Assembly: GCA_963752565.1 (NCBI GenBank)
Contig: CAVVZC010000003.1
Coordinates: 751,752-815,751, forward strand
Direction: 5' to 3'
From: UBA11574 sp963752565
GTDB taxonomy: Bacteria > Desulfobacterota > Desulfobacteria > Desulfobacterales > UBA11574
DNA: 64,000 nt
The notes under the pieces are model-generated. The model had not been told where the DNA came from. It saw only the letters and a program-made list of their open reading frames with translations, and did no database searches. The position numbers and the translations under genes were made by a program. Positions 1 through 7,867 of the stretch are shown here, one piece after another (positions within the stretch are counted from its first letter, which is position 1; each line of letters starts with the position of its first letter).

Positions 1-1
1 G

Positions 2-649
2 GTGGCTTTTTTCGGCAAAATAACGGCCGGCATAACCCACGAAATTAAAAACGTTTTGGCCATCATCCAGGAATCGTCGGGTTTAATGGAAGATATTCTT
101 GACATCACCGAAAACGGCACTTTTCCCCACAAAGACAAGTTCATAAAATCCTTGAATAGAATTCGCGGACAAATTCAACGCGGCATTGATATCACCTCCC
201 GCTTGAACCGGTTCGCCCACAGCCCCGATCACTGCCCCGCAAGCCTGGATCTTAACGAAATAACGGAACAGATGGTTTTGCTGGCGTCCCGTTTCGCAAG
301 GCTTAAAAATGTCGTTCTGGAATCGAGTCCCTCAGATCCGCCGCTGATCATTAAGTCAGATCCTGTATCCTTGGAAATGGCATTGTTTGAATCCATTGAA
401 ATCCTTCTTAATGTAATAGGTTCCGGCGGCAAAATAACGCTTTCTCCACGGAAAATACAGAATAAGTGCGTATTGGGTGTCGGATATGAAAATACCGTTC
501 TTCCCGAAGAAGACTTTCTGGCCAAAATATCTTCCACCGAACGCTGGGCATCATTGCAGGAGATCATGGCTTATCTGGGTGGTACCGCCAAAGTGTTTGG
601 TCCGGCCCCGGAAATTTTGCTGTACCTTCCCGAATCCATAGATGATTAA
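2..649 (+). CDS. Sensor histidine kinase, C-terminal part (cut by window edge)
   Basis: The reading frame is open to the left edge, so the true start probably lies outside the window; the GTG at base 2 is only the first in-frame start codon. An H-box with the phospho-acceptor His is visible near residue 13 (GKITAGITHEIKN), followed by a two-helix dimerisation region. The C-terminal half has the length of a HATPase domain, but the N-box and glycine boxes are poorly conserved (LFESIEILLNVIGSGGKI), so ATP binding may be weak or lost. It precedes an operon full of single receivers and could phosphorylate them (inference). A histidine kinase DHp domain is clear; catalytic competence is uncertain. 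Confidence 0.75.
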   Translation: MAFFGKITAGITHEIKNVLAIIQESSGLMEDILDITENGTFPHKDKFIKSLNRIRGQIQRGIDITSRLNRFAHSPDHCPASLDLNEITEQMVLLASRFARLKNVVLESSPSDPPLIIKSDPVSLEMALFESIEILLNVIGSGGKITLSPRKIQNKCVLGVGYENTVLPEEDFLAKISSTERWASLQEIMAYLGGTAKVFGPAPEILLYLPESIDD

Positions 650-651
650 AA

Positions 652-703
652 ACGTTTCAAATTAGTTCATTTCGAACGTTTCAAAATGGTTCAAATATGA
701 ACC
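652..703 (+). promoter_or_regulatory. Dyad elements upstream of sigma-54 promoter (variant of the island motif)
   Basis: ACGTTTCAAA occurs at 652 and again at 676, 24 bp apart. The second copy sits inside TTTCGAACGTTTCAAAA (670-686), which resembles the island dyad TTTCGAAATTTTTCTAAA. A further palindrome, GGTTCA-N4-TGAACC, spans 688-703. The 670 element begins 99 bp before the promoter at 769, close to the 100-102 bp seen at other loci. These are probably activator sites; binding by the same activator is inference. Confidence 0.5.
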
Positions 704-768
704 ACCCCTCTCTTTTATATTCCTCCAGCATCGTTAAAACCAATTGATATCATTATATATAAAGATAT

Positions 769-783
769 TGGCACATTCCTTGC
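769..783 (+). promoter_or_regulatory. Sigma-54 (-24/-12) promoter
   Basis: TGGCACATTCCTTGC matches the RpoN consensus (TGGCAC-N5-TTGC) with GG and GC 10 bases apart. It lies 51 bp before the first small gene of the operon and directly downstream of palindromic elements. Confidence 0.75.
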
Positions 784-834
784 TGTATTAGAGGGCAACA
801 TCGCCCGAATCGTCAAGACCATAAGGAGGGTGCC

Positions 835-948
835 ATGAAAAGATGGATCAAAAAATTTGAAAACGTCTTTGTCTCGGTCGCTTTTGCAGAAATGGATGAA
901 CACGACGATGCCAGAGAATATGCTCGGGATAAAGCCCGTGGATCCTAA
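835..948 (+). CDS. Small peptide with FAE motif (37 aa)
   Basis: A strong Shine-Dalgarno (AAGGAGGGTGCC) precedes the ATG, and a sigma-54 promoter lies just upstream, so this is probably translated although short. The peptide has an N-terminal half rich in Lys and aromatic residues followed by VSVAFAEMDEHDDAREYA, an amphipathic acidic stretch. The same FAE motif recurs in the next small frame and in the tails of the two following receivers. Function unknown; it may be a free-standing version of the receiver tail that binds a common partner (inference). Confidence 0.55.
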   Translation: MKRWIKKFENVFVSVAFAEMDEHDDAREYARDKARGS

Positions 949-1000
949 AAAATTATGGGATGATGTTTTTATTTCAGTCACTTTTGCCGAGGCCGGATAA
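938..1000 (+). CDS. Possible very small peptide with FAEAG motif (20 aa)
   Basis: A GTG-initiated frame overlaps the end of the previous peptide by 11 bases and encodes KLWDDVFISVTFAEAG followed by a stop. The similarity to the preceding peptide (FENVFVSVAFAEMD) indicates tandem duplication. No separate ribosome-binding site is visible, so it may be translationally coupled or be a truncated relic of a second copy. Confidence 0.35.
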   Translation: MDPKKLWDDVFISVTFAEAG

Positions 1001-1078
1001 TACGAACCTTAACAGACGATCAGGAAAAGAGGTAGCTGTATTGAATCTCATTTCCTGGAAACGCCTTACGATTAGATC

Positions 1079-1624
1079 ATGGGAATTACGATTTTGATCA
1101 TAGAAGAAGACAGCATGTTGCAGGAACACCTTGTGCGATATTTGAAAACCAATGATTGGCGGATATTCAATTCCAGGCAGCAAAAAGACATCAAACGGAA
1201 TTTAAAAAAACATCCTATCGATGTGGTGTTGCTGAGCCTGAACGATCTCAAAAAAGATGGGATGGCTTTGATCAAAATGATCAAAAAAAAGCATCCCGCT
1301 GTTCAAGTCATAACCATCAACAGCGGGGATCAGATTTCTCTGTCAATAGAAGGGATGAAACTGGGCGTATTTGACGACTTTCTCATGCCTCTTGATCTGG
1401 ATTCTCTCATTTCCAGAATCCACGAGGCTTATGAAGAAAAGAAAAACGTCGAAATCGTCAAACTTTCGCTGTTTTAGCGCTGTCAGGATTTAATGGTGGC
1501 AGCCAGTTTTGCGGAGGCCGGCGAAGCAGATATGGCCAAAGAACTATTGACAACAGGATGTAAAACAAAAGAAAATATAAAAAATTCTCTACATAATAAA
1601 AAGAATGAAAGGAGAAAAAAATGA
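1079..1624 (+). pseudogene. Degenerate response-regulator receiver with internal amber codon
   Basis: The first 132 codons encode a CheY-like receiver (ITILIIEEDSML start, acidic pocket present). The usual phospho-acceptor Asp is replaced by Ser (DVVLLSLNDLKKDG), so phosphorylation at the normal site is not expected. A TAG at 1475-1477 ends this frame, but the same frame continues without another stop to 1624 and encodes the family's usual tail (MVAASFAEAGEADMAKELL), like the tail of the next gene. The amber codon is therefore a late nonsense mutation, a sequencing error or, less likely, recoding. The final TGA overlaps the next ATG. Confidence 0.6.
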
Positions 1625-2076
1625 AAGAGATGAAAGTATTGTTGGTAGACGATGAAGAGGAATTCGTAAAAGCTTTAGCTGAACGAATGAAGATGCGGGA
1701 TGTGGATTCGGATGTGGCACTTAGCGGGGAAGAGGCGATTAAAACCATGGACGAGGATCTTCCGGATGTCATGGTTTTGACCTGAAAATGCCCGGCATGG
1801 ACGGGATGGAGGTTTTGAAGGCGTGCCAAAAAGGCGTATCCCGGCGTTCAGATCATTATGCTCACCGGACATGGGTCTGAAAAAGACGAAAAAGAGGCTC
1901 GACGTCTGGGTGTTTTCGAGTATCTTCAGAAAGCCGGTTCCATCGAAAAACTCATGAAGACCATCACCGAGGCTTACAAAAGCAAATTTGAGGACGCTAT
2001 GAGCGCCGCTGCTTTTGCTGAAGCCGGTGAATTCGAAACTGCGAAAGAAATTCTCGATCGCGACAAGAAAAAATAA
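1621..2076 (+). pseudogene. Single-domain response regulator with FAEAGE tail (two compensating indels)
   Basis: Begins MKEMKVLLVDDEEEFVKAL after GGAGAAAAAA and encodes a CheY-type receiver followed by an extension ending AAAFAEAGEFETAKEILD. Around 1776 the expected DLKMPGMDG phosphorylation loop is interrupted by loss of one G (giving TGA), and an extra A near 1830 restores the frame. The protein would be intact if both indels are sequencing errors. It sits between the degenerate receiver and a CBS protein in one operon. A phospho-relay or adaptor role with the upstream kinase is plausible. Confidence 0.65.
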
Positions 2077-2117
2077 CCTTCAATGCTAACAAAATTGAAG
2101 AAAGGGAGAGATATATC

Positions 2118-2672
2118 ATGCAAAAACAGGTGGTCAAAGACATCATGATCCCTTTGGAACGATACGCCACCATCCATAAGGATCGTCTTTTGATAGACGC
2201 GATTGATGCGCTGGAAAAGGCTCAGAAAGAGTTTGAAGAATCGCCTTATGTGCATCGGGCAGTTTTGGCCTATGATGACAACAAAAAGGTTGTCGGTAAA
2301 TTAAGCCAATGGGATGTCATCAAATGTCTTGAGCCCAAGTATGAAACCTTTGGGGATATACGGTCGACATCGCTTTCCGGCCTCAGCCCGGAGTTAATCA
2401 AATCCATGATGAAAAAATATAGCCTGTGGCAGGCGGATCTGGATGATATTTGCAACCGGGTTGCCAGAAAAAAAGTAAAGGACGTAATGTACAGACCCAC
2501 GGAAGACGAAAAAATCGATGCGGATGCGACGATGGGTGAGGCACTGCATAGTTTTATTATCGGTCATCATCAGTCTCTTCTTGTCACAAAAGAATCGGAG
2601 ATCGTCGGCATTTTGAGACTCACGGATGTGTTCAAATTGCTTTGTGAAAGAGTGAAAAAATGCAGAATTTAA
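2118..2672 (+). CDS. CBS-domain-pair protein
   Basis: A 184-residue protein with two CBS modules: residues 5-75 (DIMIPLERYATIHKD ... GKLSQWDVIKCL) and about 115-178 (VKDVMYRPTEDEKI ... GILRLTDVFKLL). No catalytic domain is attached. Such stand-alone pairs usually bind adenine nucleotides and regulate a partner. Good ribosome-binding site (AGGGAGAG). It lies 13 bp upstream of the transporter gene, so the transporter is a plausible partner (inference). Confidence 0.85.
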   Translation: MQKQVVKDIMIPLERYATIHKDRLLIDAIDALEKAQKEFEESPYVHRAVLAYDDNKKVVGKLSQWDVIKCLEPKYETFGDIRSTSLSGLSPELIKSMMKKYSLWQADLDDICNRVARKKVKDVMYRPTEDEKIDADATMGEALHSFIIGHHQSLLVTKESEIVGILRLTDVFKLLCERVKKCRI

Positions 2673-2685
2673 CGGAGGATCGTCA

Positions 2686-4299
2686 ATGGAACATGACAAC
2701 ATGGAAACGGATAAATCAAAAAAACCAGGACTGCTTTCAAACAAAATGCTCTGGCTAATTGTTGGAGCAGCCTGTTTTGGGATCATCGGGTTTATTATTC
2801 CAACACCTCAGAGTTTGGTTGAACTGGTGGAAAAACAGAAAATTGCGGAAAGGCTCATCGAATGGCATATCGCCCGTGATATTGCCCACGCGGCATGGAA
2901 GGCGAAGCTCGTTCTGGCCATGATCCCCATGGCTGTCATATATTTTGCAACCGAGGCGCTTCCCATCGGCCTGGTGGGCATCTTGATGCCGTTGTTTGCG
3001 TATTTTTTCAAACTATTGCCCATGAAGATGATCGGACAAACCTTTGCCGGTGATGCACCGCTGTTTCTTTTGGGCGTTTTGGCCATGGGGGTGACAGTGA
3101 TCGGCGTGGGATTGCATAAACGACTCGCCACGTGGATACTCGGATGGACCAAAGGTTTTGTGGTGCCCATTGTCGTCTTGTGTGTTTCCATGTCCGTCTT
3201 GGGATCATTTATATCCGCCCATGCCATGGCGGCCTTTATGGCGCCGGTGATGGCGGCTGTTTACATGGGAGCGGTTTCGGCCAAAAACAATCAGGGCGTC
3301 ATCGAGCATGATCCGCAACTGGCCAAGCTTTTGATGTTTGCCCTTTGTTTTGCCTTGAATGTCGGCGGTGTGGGATCACCCGCAGCCGGCGGTCGAAACG
3401 TCATCATGATGGGATTCTGGTCCGATTACAATGTGCCCATGAGTTTCGGCCGGTGGATGATGTACGGTCTTCCGCTGACCCCGGTGCTGGGCCTGGCAGT
3501 GGCTGGATATATGTTATTTGTATTTAGAAAGGTCAAAACAAAAGACCTCACTCCCGGTCTTTTGGCCATAAAGGAAGAAACGAAAAAGATGGGGAAAATG
3601 AGTTATGCCGAAAAAGTGGCGTTCGGTATGATGCTCCTGATACTCTTCCTCTGGATCGTCGGCGGGCACGATCTCGGCCTTGGGGGGCCGGCCTTGCTCG
3701 CCCTGGTCATTCCGGTTGTGTTTAAAATTGCGGATTGGAGAAAAATTTTAGGCGGCATATCCTGGGATGCCTGGTTTATGTATTGCGGAGCCCTTACCCT
3801 TGGCGCACTATTAAAGGAGACGGGTGCGGCCCTGTGGCTGGCTCAGCTTTTTCTAGGCGGCTTGGACGCGATAGGTTGCGGGAAAGGCTTGGGCCTCTGG
3901 ATTGGAATGAGTTCTTTTTCAGGCCTGATGACCAACTTTATGTCCGACGCAGGGACCACCGCGCTTTTAGGACCCATCGCTGTCCCAATGGGTATTATGA
4001 GCGGTGTTCAAGGTGAGCCCTGGGCCATCGGACTTGCCACGGCCTTTGCCACGTCTTTTGCCCATTTTCTGATCGTGGGAACTCCGAACAATGCCATTGT
4101 TTACGGTCTCGGCGTTTATCCGGATACCGGTCAACGAATGATCAGTCCCATCGACTTTGTCAAATACGGGTTTATTCTCTGGATCATTTGCCTTGTTATC
4201 ACATGGGTATTGGGTTTTATGGTGCTTTATAATGTGGTAGGATTTCCGGAAGGGATTACCGAGACGGCAAAGGCGGTCCTTATGAGCAATGCGCATTAA
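2686..4299 (+). CDS. DASS/SLC13-family sodium:anion symporter
   Basis: A 537-residue polytopic membrane protein with about 12 hydrophobic segments. The family is recognised by the SFSGLMTNFMSDAGTTALLG region and the C-terminal signature AHFLIVGTPNNAIVYGLG of divalent anion:sodium symporters (dicarboxylates, sulfate). The N-terminus before the first membrane span is hydrophilic. The substrate cannot be told from sequence. It is sandwiched between a CBS protein and a receiver in the same operon, suggesting nucleotide- or signal-dependent control of transport. Confidence 0.85.
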   Translation: MEHDNMETDKSKKPGLLSNKMLWLIVGAACFGIIGFIIPTPQSLVELVEKQKIAERLIEWHIARDIAHAAWKAKLVLAMIPMAVIYFATEALPIGLVGILMPLFAYFFKLLPMKMIGQTFAGDAPLFLLGVLAMGVTVIGVGLHKRLATWILGWTKGFVVPIVVLCVSMSVLGSFISAHAMAAFMAPVMAAVYMGAVSAKNNQGVIEHDPQLAKLLMFALCFALNVGGVGSPAAGGRNVIMMGFWSDYNVPMSFGRWMMYGLPLTPVLGLAVAGYMLFVFRKVKTKDLTPGLLAIKEETKKMGKMSYAEKVAFGMMLLILFLWIVGGHDLGLGGPALLALVIPVVFKIADWRKILGGISWDAWFMYCGALTLGALLKETGAALWLAQLFLGGLDAIGCGKGLGLWIGMSSFSGLMTNFMSDAGTTALLGPIAVPMGIMSGVQGEPWAIGLATAFATSFAHFLIVGTPNNAIVYGLGVYPDTGQRMISPIDFVKYGFILWIICLVITWVLGFMVLYNVVGFPEGITETAKAVLMSNAH

Positions 4300-4321
4300 T
4301 TATCAAGATCAGGGGGTATTT

Positions 4322-4762
4322 ATGAAAATAAGAATACTTTTAGTGGATGATGAAAAAGAATTTGTAGAGACACTGGCTGAGCGACTTAGGACCAGAGGCT
4401 TTCATGTTACGGAAGCCTTCAGCGGGGACGAGGCTCTCGAGAAGTTGAAAGAATACAATTTTGATGTGACCATTTTGGACGTTCAGATGCCGGGGATGGA
4501 TGGCATTGAGGCATTAGGGGTGATAAAGAAACTGAAACCGTTGACGGAAGTTTTGATGCTCACGGGCCACGGAACCATTGAAACTGCCATTGAAGGCATG
4601 AAGATCGGAGCATATGATTTCCTGATAAAGCCATGCAAAATGGACGTTTTGTTGGAGAAAATCAACGGAGCGTACGAACGAAAAACGGAGCATGAAGAAC
4701 GGATTCAAAAAGCGATGGTGGACAAACTGTCAACATCGCCTATGAGCGTTTTTGAAAAATGA
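4322..4762 (+). CDS. Single-domain response regulator
   Basis: CheY-like receiver (146 aa) with the acidic pair (LLVDDEKEF), the phospho-acceptor Asp in FDVTILDVQMPGMDG, the Thr of MLTGHG and the Lys of FLIKPC, so all key residues are present. A short C-terminal helix replaces the FAEAGE tail of its neighbours. The ATG at 4322 follows AGGGGGTATTT; an upstream ATG at 4289 in the same frame would overlap the transporter gene and has no better site. Last gene of the operon before a hairpin terminator. Confidence 0.85.
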   Translation: MKIRILLVDDEKEFVETLAERLRTRGFHVTEAFSGDEALEKLKEYNFDVTILDVQMPGMDGIEALGVIKKLKPLTEVLMLTGHGTIETAIEGMKIGAYDFLIKPCKMDVLLEKINGAYERKTEHEERIQKAMVDKLSTSPMSVFEK

Positions 4763-4806
4763 TCTGGCAATACTTGAAATGATATAACAGCGTCAAGTTA
4801 GAGGAA

Positions 4807-4830
4807 GGGGCAATTCGGTTGAATTGCCCC
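4807..4830 (+). terminator. Hairpin terminator
   Basis: A perfect 10-bp stem GGGGCAATTC / GAATTGCCCC with a GGTT loop begins 45 bp after the last receiver stop. There is no clear T tract, so termination efficiency is uncertain. Confidence 0.6.
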
Positions 4831-5162
4831 CCTCACCTCATCGAAAGGGAAATTGAAGCCTACCATGTTCTCTTGGACGTCGGCGTCCGTTCTTGCCAAA
4901 CCTGTGGCTACACTCCCACTCTTTCTCTTTTTCTATGTATTCCAATTAATAATTACTTCCAGCATATACTTCCGGACGGTTTGATGAAAAACAGCTAAGG
5001 ATAAACACCCTCTTTTATCAAAAAATATTAATCAAAACTTATTGATATTGCAGGGTATTATATAATATTGTCTATTGACAATTCATTTGATTTTTGGTAT
5101 CAGAGATTGGAAGGTTTTGAAACAACGTCCCCAAAAGTGATCAACCCGTGATGTTTTAAAAA
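4831..5162. other. Intergenic region without recognised gene
   Basis: AT-rich spacer between the operon hairpin and the acetyltransferase gene. No convincing coding frame, sigma-54 element or repeat of the island type was seen. Confidence 0.5.
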
Positions 5163-5654
5163 ATGAAAATCAAAGTAATAGATAATTTAAAAGGAAAGAC
5201 AGAACTGCTGAGTTATTTCGAAGCAGATCAAGTTGTAGCGTTAATCCGGCAAAATACTCAGGATGTCAATCAGGGAGAGTATAGTCCGGCAGATCTTGAA
5301 AGACTGATTGCCTTTGCAACGCCTGAAAAAATTCAGGAAGAGATGAAAAAAGGCTATCTGGCAATGCTATTCAATGACGAAGAAGATCTCATCGGTTGTG
5401 TCCTCGTCGTTCGAAGAGGAATTAAACTTGTCATAAAAACATTACAGGTTCAAACCATCTACTGCAGAAAAGGCTACGGCTCACTTTTATATAAGCAGTG
5501 TGAAAATATGTTCAGGCACATGGGTATGAATGAGATAGAAGTTCAAGTTCCCAAATTCCCACGCTCGGAAGCTTTCTACAGGAGCCGCGGATTTGTGAAA
5601 ACCGGAAATCCAACCCCGAAAGATCTGCACTTTGCCATGTTTAAGTATATCTGA
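5163..5654 (+). CDS. GNAT-family N-acetyltransferase
   Basis: A 163-residue protein whose C-terminal half has the GNAT fold: the strand before motif A (LVIKTLQVQTIYC), the acetyl-CoA loop RKGYGSLLYKQC (variant of Q/RxxGxG/A) and the motif B region SEAFYRSRGFVKTG. The N-terminal 80 residues are not recognised. No strong Shine-Dalgarno precedes the ATG. The substrate is unknown. It stands alone between the terminator and a stress-island promoter region. Confidence 0.75.
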   Translation: MKIKVIDNLKGKTELLSYFEADQVVALIRQNTQDVNQGEYSPADLERLIAFATPEKIQEEMKKGYLAMLFNDEEDLIGCVLVVRRGIKLVIKTLQVQTIYCRKGYGSLLYKQCENMFRHMGMNEIEVQVPKFPRSEAFYRSRGFVKTGNPTPKDLHFAMFKYI

Positions 5655-5941
5655 GAAATCCTCACCTAATTCAACGCCAGCCCATGGTCTCTTCCAGTTC
5701 ATTGATTTTGATGATCTTAAGATCTTTATGAACACCTTCGGTGATATTTCTAATCTTCGCCTCGTTTTAGGCCGGAAAAACCTCCATACCTTTCGTTACC
5801 GCAAAAACATTACAAGTTGAATAAATCCCTCCCACTCAGAAGGATCTGATCAGACCATTTGGCAATCTTTTATATTACCTCTAAAATTATTATTCCACGC
5901 AGCTACCCGCATTACATAAAACAATTTGGTTTTGTGCATTT

Positions 5942-5983
5942 TTTCGAAATTTTTCTAAATCCAGTTTCGAAATTCTTCTAAAT
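5942..5983 (+). promoter_or_regulatory. Paired enhancer dyads, island motif
   Basis: TTTCGAAATTTTTCTAAA at 5942 and TTTCGAAATTCTTCTAAA at 5965, spaced 23 bp, proximal copy 102 bp before the sigma-54 promoter. Each is an imperfect dyad of the size bound by NtrC-type activators. Confidence 0.75.
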
Positions 5984-6066
5984 TAGGGCCCAACAGCGAG
6001 ATTCATTGCCAACATCGACACAGTTAACCGACTGAATTAAAAAGGTTTATATACAATATGATTCGG

Positions 6067-6081
6067 TGGCATACTTCATGC
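6067..6081 (+). promoter_or_regulatory. Sigma-54 promoter
   Basis: TGGCATACTTCATGC, GG/GC correctly spaced, 145 bp before the tandem universal stress protein gene. Confidence 0.8.
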
Positions 6082-6225
6082 AAAAAGTAAATTTGTAAGA
6101 AGGTACGGTATTTTTCCTATAATAGGGTTTTAATATTCCGCCCCCTTTTTAAATTTATTAATGGGATAGCTTAGGAGCTTAGTCTTAATGTTGTCACAAA
6201 ACAGTGTGAAATAAGGAGGTGACAT

Positions 6226-7179
6226 ATGTTTAAAAAAATACTGCTCGCCACAACAGCTTCACCTAACTGTAACCATGCGGCCAAAGTGGCGTTTGATCTG
6301 CAGCTCAAATGGAAGGCGAAACTAATCGTTCTTCATGTCTTTGGCGTGCATAGGAGTAATTATACTCCTTTTGCCAAGAAAAGCAAAACCATCAAAAAGA
6401 AAGTGATGGATGAGGAATATGCGGCCCTGATAATTGAAGAGATGAAAAACTCCTATGCTAAGGAGTTGGAACATAACGAAAACGTTGTTCTTGAAGCCAA
6501 TGTCGGGCGGGCTGATAAGGAAATCTTAAGGAAGGCGCGCGAAGAGGATGTTGACCTAATTATCATGGGTGCCCACACGCGCGAGGAAGGCGCTGGTCCT
6601 ATGCGGTTCAGGAGTGTGGTTGGAAACACAATGCAAAGGGTTGCGAAATCCGCTCGCTGCCCAGTTATTATTATTGGCAGGCCAGGTACTACCGAATGGA
6701 AATTATTTTCAAATATTGAATCCGGATTGAAAATATTTCCAAATATTGTATTTGGAACCGATTTTTCCAAAGCATCTGATTCGGCCTTTCTCTTTGCGTA
6801 CAAATTGGCAAAAGAAGTTGGAGCCAAGCTTTACCTTTTCCATGCTTTGAATATCCATTACGGCGATGCCGGCCAGGTTCGTCAGCAGACAGAGATTGAA
6901 GAAATGATAAAGGATGCTAAAGAGAAGATTGAAAAAAGATATATATCTCAATTGGATGGTTTTGATAATTATGGAATCGAAGTTTGGGAAGGCATCCCGT
7001 ACGTTGAAATTTTAAAGTTCGCTCGACAAAAGAATTGTGAACTCATTGTCTTGGCGCATCACACTAAAATAATCGAATCTTCCTTAGCGTCATTCGGTAG
7101 CACGATTGAACAAGTAGTTCTCCGCGCAACACAGCCGGTTGCAAGTGTAAATCGTCCAGACAGAATTGCTGAAATGTAA
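6226..7179 (+). CDS. Tandem universal stress protein (two Usp domains)
   Basis: A 317-residue protein made of two Usp domains. Domain 1 (1-150) starts MFKKILLATTASPNC and has MGAHTREEGAGPMRFRSVVGNT, a variant of the G-2x-G-9x-G-S/T nucleotide loop. Domain 2 (about 165-315) starts KIFPNIVFGTDFSKASD and ends ASFGSTIEQVV with a shortened loop. AAGGAGGTGACAT precedes the ATG. Single gene behind its own sigma-54 promoter. Usp proteins bind ATP or AMP and promote survival under energy limitation; the specific role is unknown. Confidence 0.9.
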   Translation: MFKKILLATTASPNCNHAAKVAFDLQLKWKAKLIVLHVFGVHRSNYTPFAKKSKTIKKKVMDEEYAALIIEEMKNSYAKELEHNENVVLEANVGRADKEILRKAREEDVDLIIMGAHTREEGAGPMRFRSVVGNTMQRVAKSARCPVIIIGRPGTTEWKLFSNIESGLKIFPNIVFGTDFSKASDSAFLFAYKLAKEVGAKLYLFHALNIHYGDAGQVRQQTEIEEMIKDAKEKIEKRYISQLDGFDNYGIEVWEGIPYVEILKFARQKNCELIVLAHHTKIIESSLASFGSTIEQVVLRATQPVASVNRPDRIAEM

Positions 7180-7361
7180 TCATTGCAGAAGAACCTCGTG
7201 TCCTGAAATGAGAAAAAATTTCCGCAATAGCAAGATAATGACTAATGTTAATAGCCGGCAATAGACTCTGTAAAATCTTTGCAAAGGCGGAAAGGGGGAT
7301 GTTGAAGCTGTTTCTTTTCAGTTGAAATTTGAGGTTATATTTGAAACCGAGCATTTGAAAA

Positions 7362-7581
7362 ATGTTGAAAAAGATAAGTCTGAGATCAAGGATATTAATA
7401 AATATAACTGCTCTGGTCGTCATCACGATCATGGGCGCGTTGGCGATGGTTGGGTAACCTCACCGGCGGGAATCGATCACAAGCAGCAAAGCTCCTTGGC
7501 CTTTCCAGGCCCACCTTACATTCCAAGATCGAAAAGTATAGTCTCAAGTTCAAAACTTCCGTTAAAGAAGACCCATCATAG
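7362..7581 (+). pseudogene. Relic of a sensor kinase fused to the tail of an NtrC-type regulator
   Basis: Bases 7362-7457 encode LKKISLRSRILINITALVV..., the membrane N-terminus of a sensor kinase, ending in TAA. Bases 7456-7581, in another frame, encode GGNRSQAAKLLGLSRPTLHS, the Fis-type DNA-binding helix-turn-helix of an NtrC-family regulator. The two ends of a kinase/regulator operon have been joined by a deletion of several kilobases. The relic lies just upstream of an intact kinase/NtrC pair. No function expected. Confidence 0.75.
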
Positions 7582-7867
7582 TTATTGAAAAATCCTTCTA
7601 AAATGTGGGCACCTTTTCTTTAGATTATTATTTTTTTATTGCGATTCATAGATGAATTGCACTAATATTTATTATTATGATCACAGTGCATATCATTTTG
7701 CATTGGCCATACATAAAGGTCCATTTTAAAAAAATACGGTGTGATAATATAATATAATTTTTATTGCCTTTGAGCTGATTGAGCATGTAATTTTCCCGTT
7801 ATTCTGGTTCATTATAAAAGTCAGAAAAAATCGAGTATTTTCATTAATAATGCTCAGGAGATAGATT

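Larger units (their letters stand above)
5831..6081 (+). repeat. Duplicated promoter region, copy 1
   Basis: From a CAGAAGGATCTGATCA-like start through the dyads to the promoter, this segment aligns with 11437-11702. Shared blocks include GATCTGATCA, ATTTGG...TGGTG/TTGTGCxTTTTTT and an identical AGTTTCGAAATTCTTCTAAA followed by TTAGGGC. The promoter distance is identical (102 bp). It is an imperfect regulatory duplication rather than a mobile element. Confidence 0.7.

Noticed and set aside
1475..1477. Pyrrolysine insertion at the amber codon
   Set aside because: No pyl genes or related context in the window, and the protein is a receiver with no reason for the residue; mutation or error is simpler.
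5632..5820. Frame after the first acetyltransferase
   Set aside because: Overlaps the acetyltransferase stop, lacks a ribosome-binding site and shows no recognisable features.
7322..7588. Open frame of 88 codons
   Set aside because: Other frames in the same stretch encode recognisable kinase and NtrC fragments, so this frame is a shadow.
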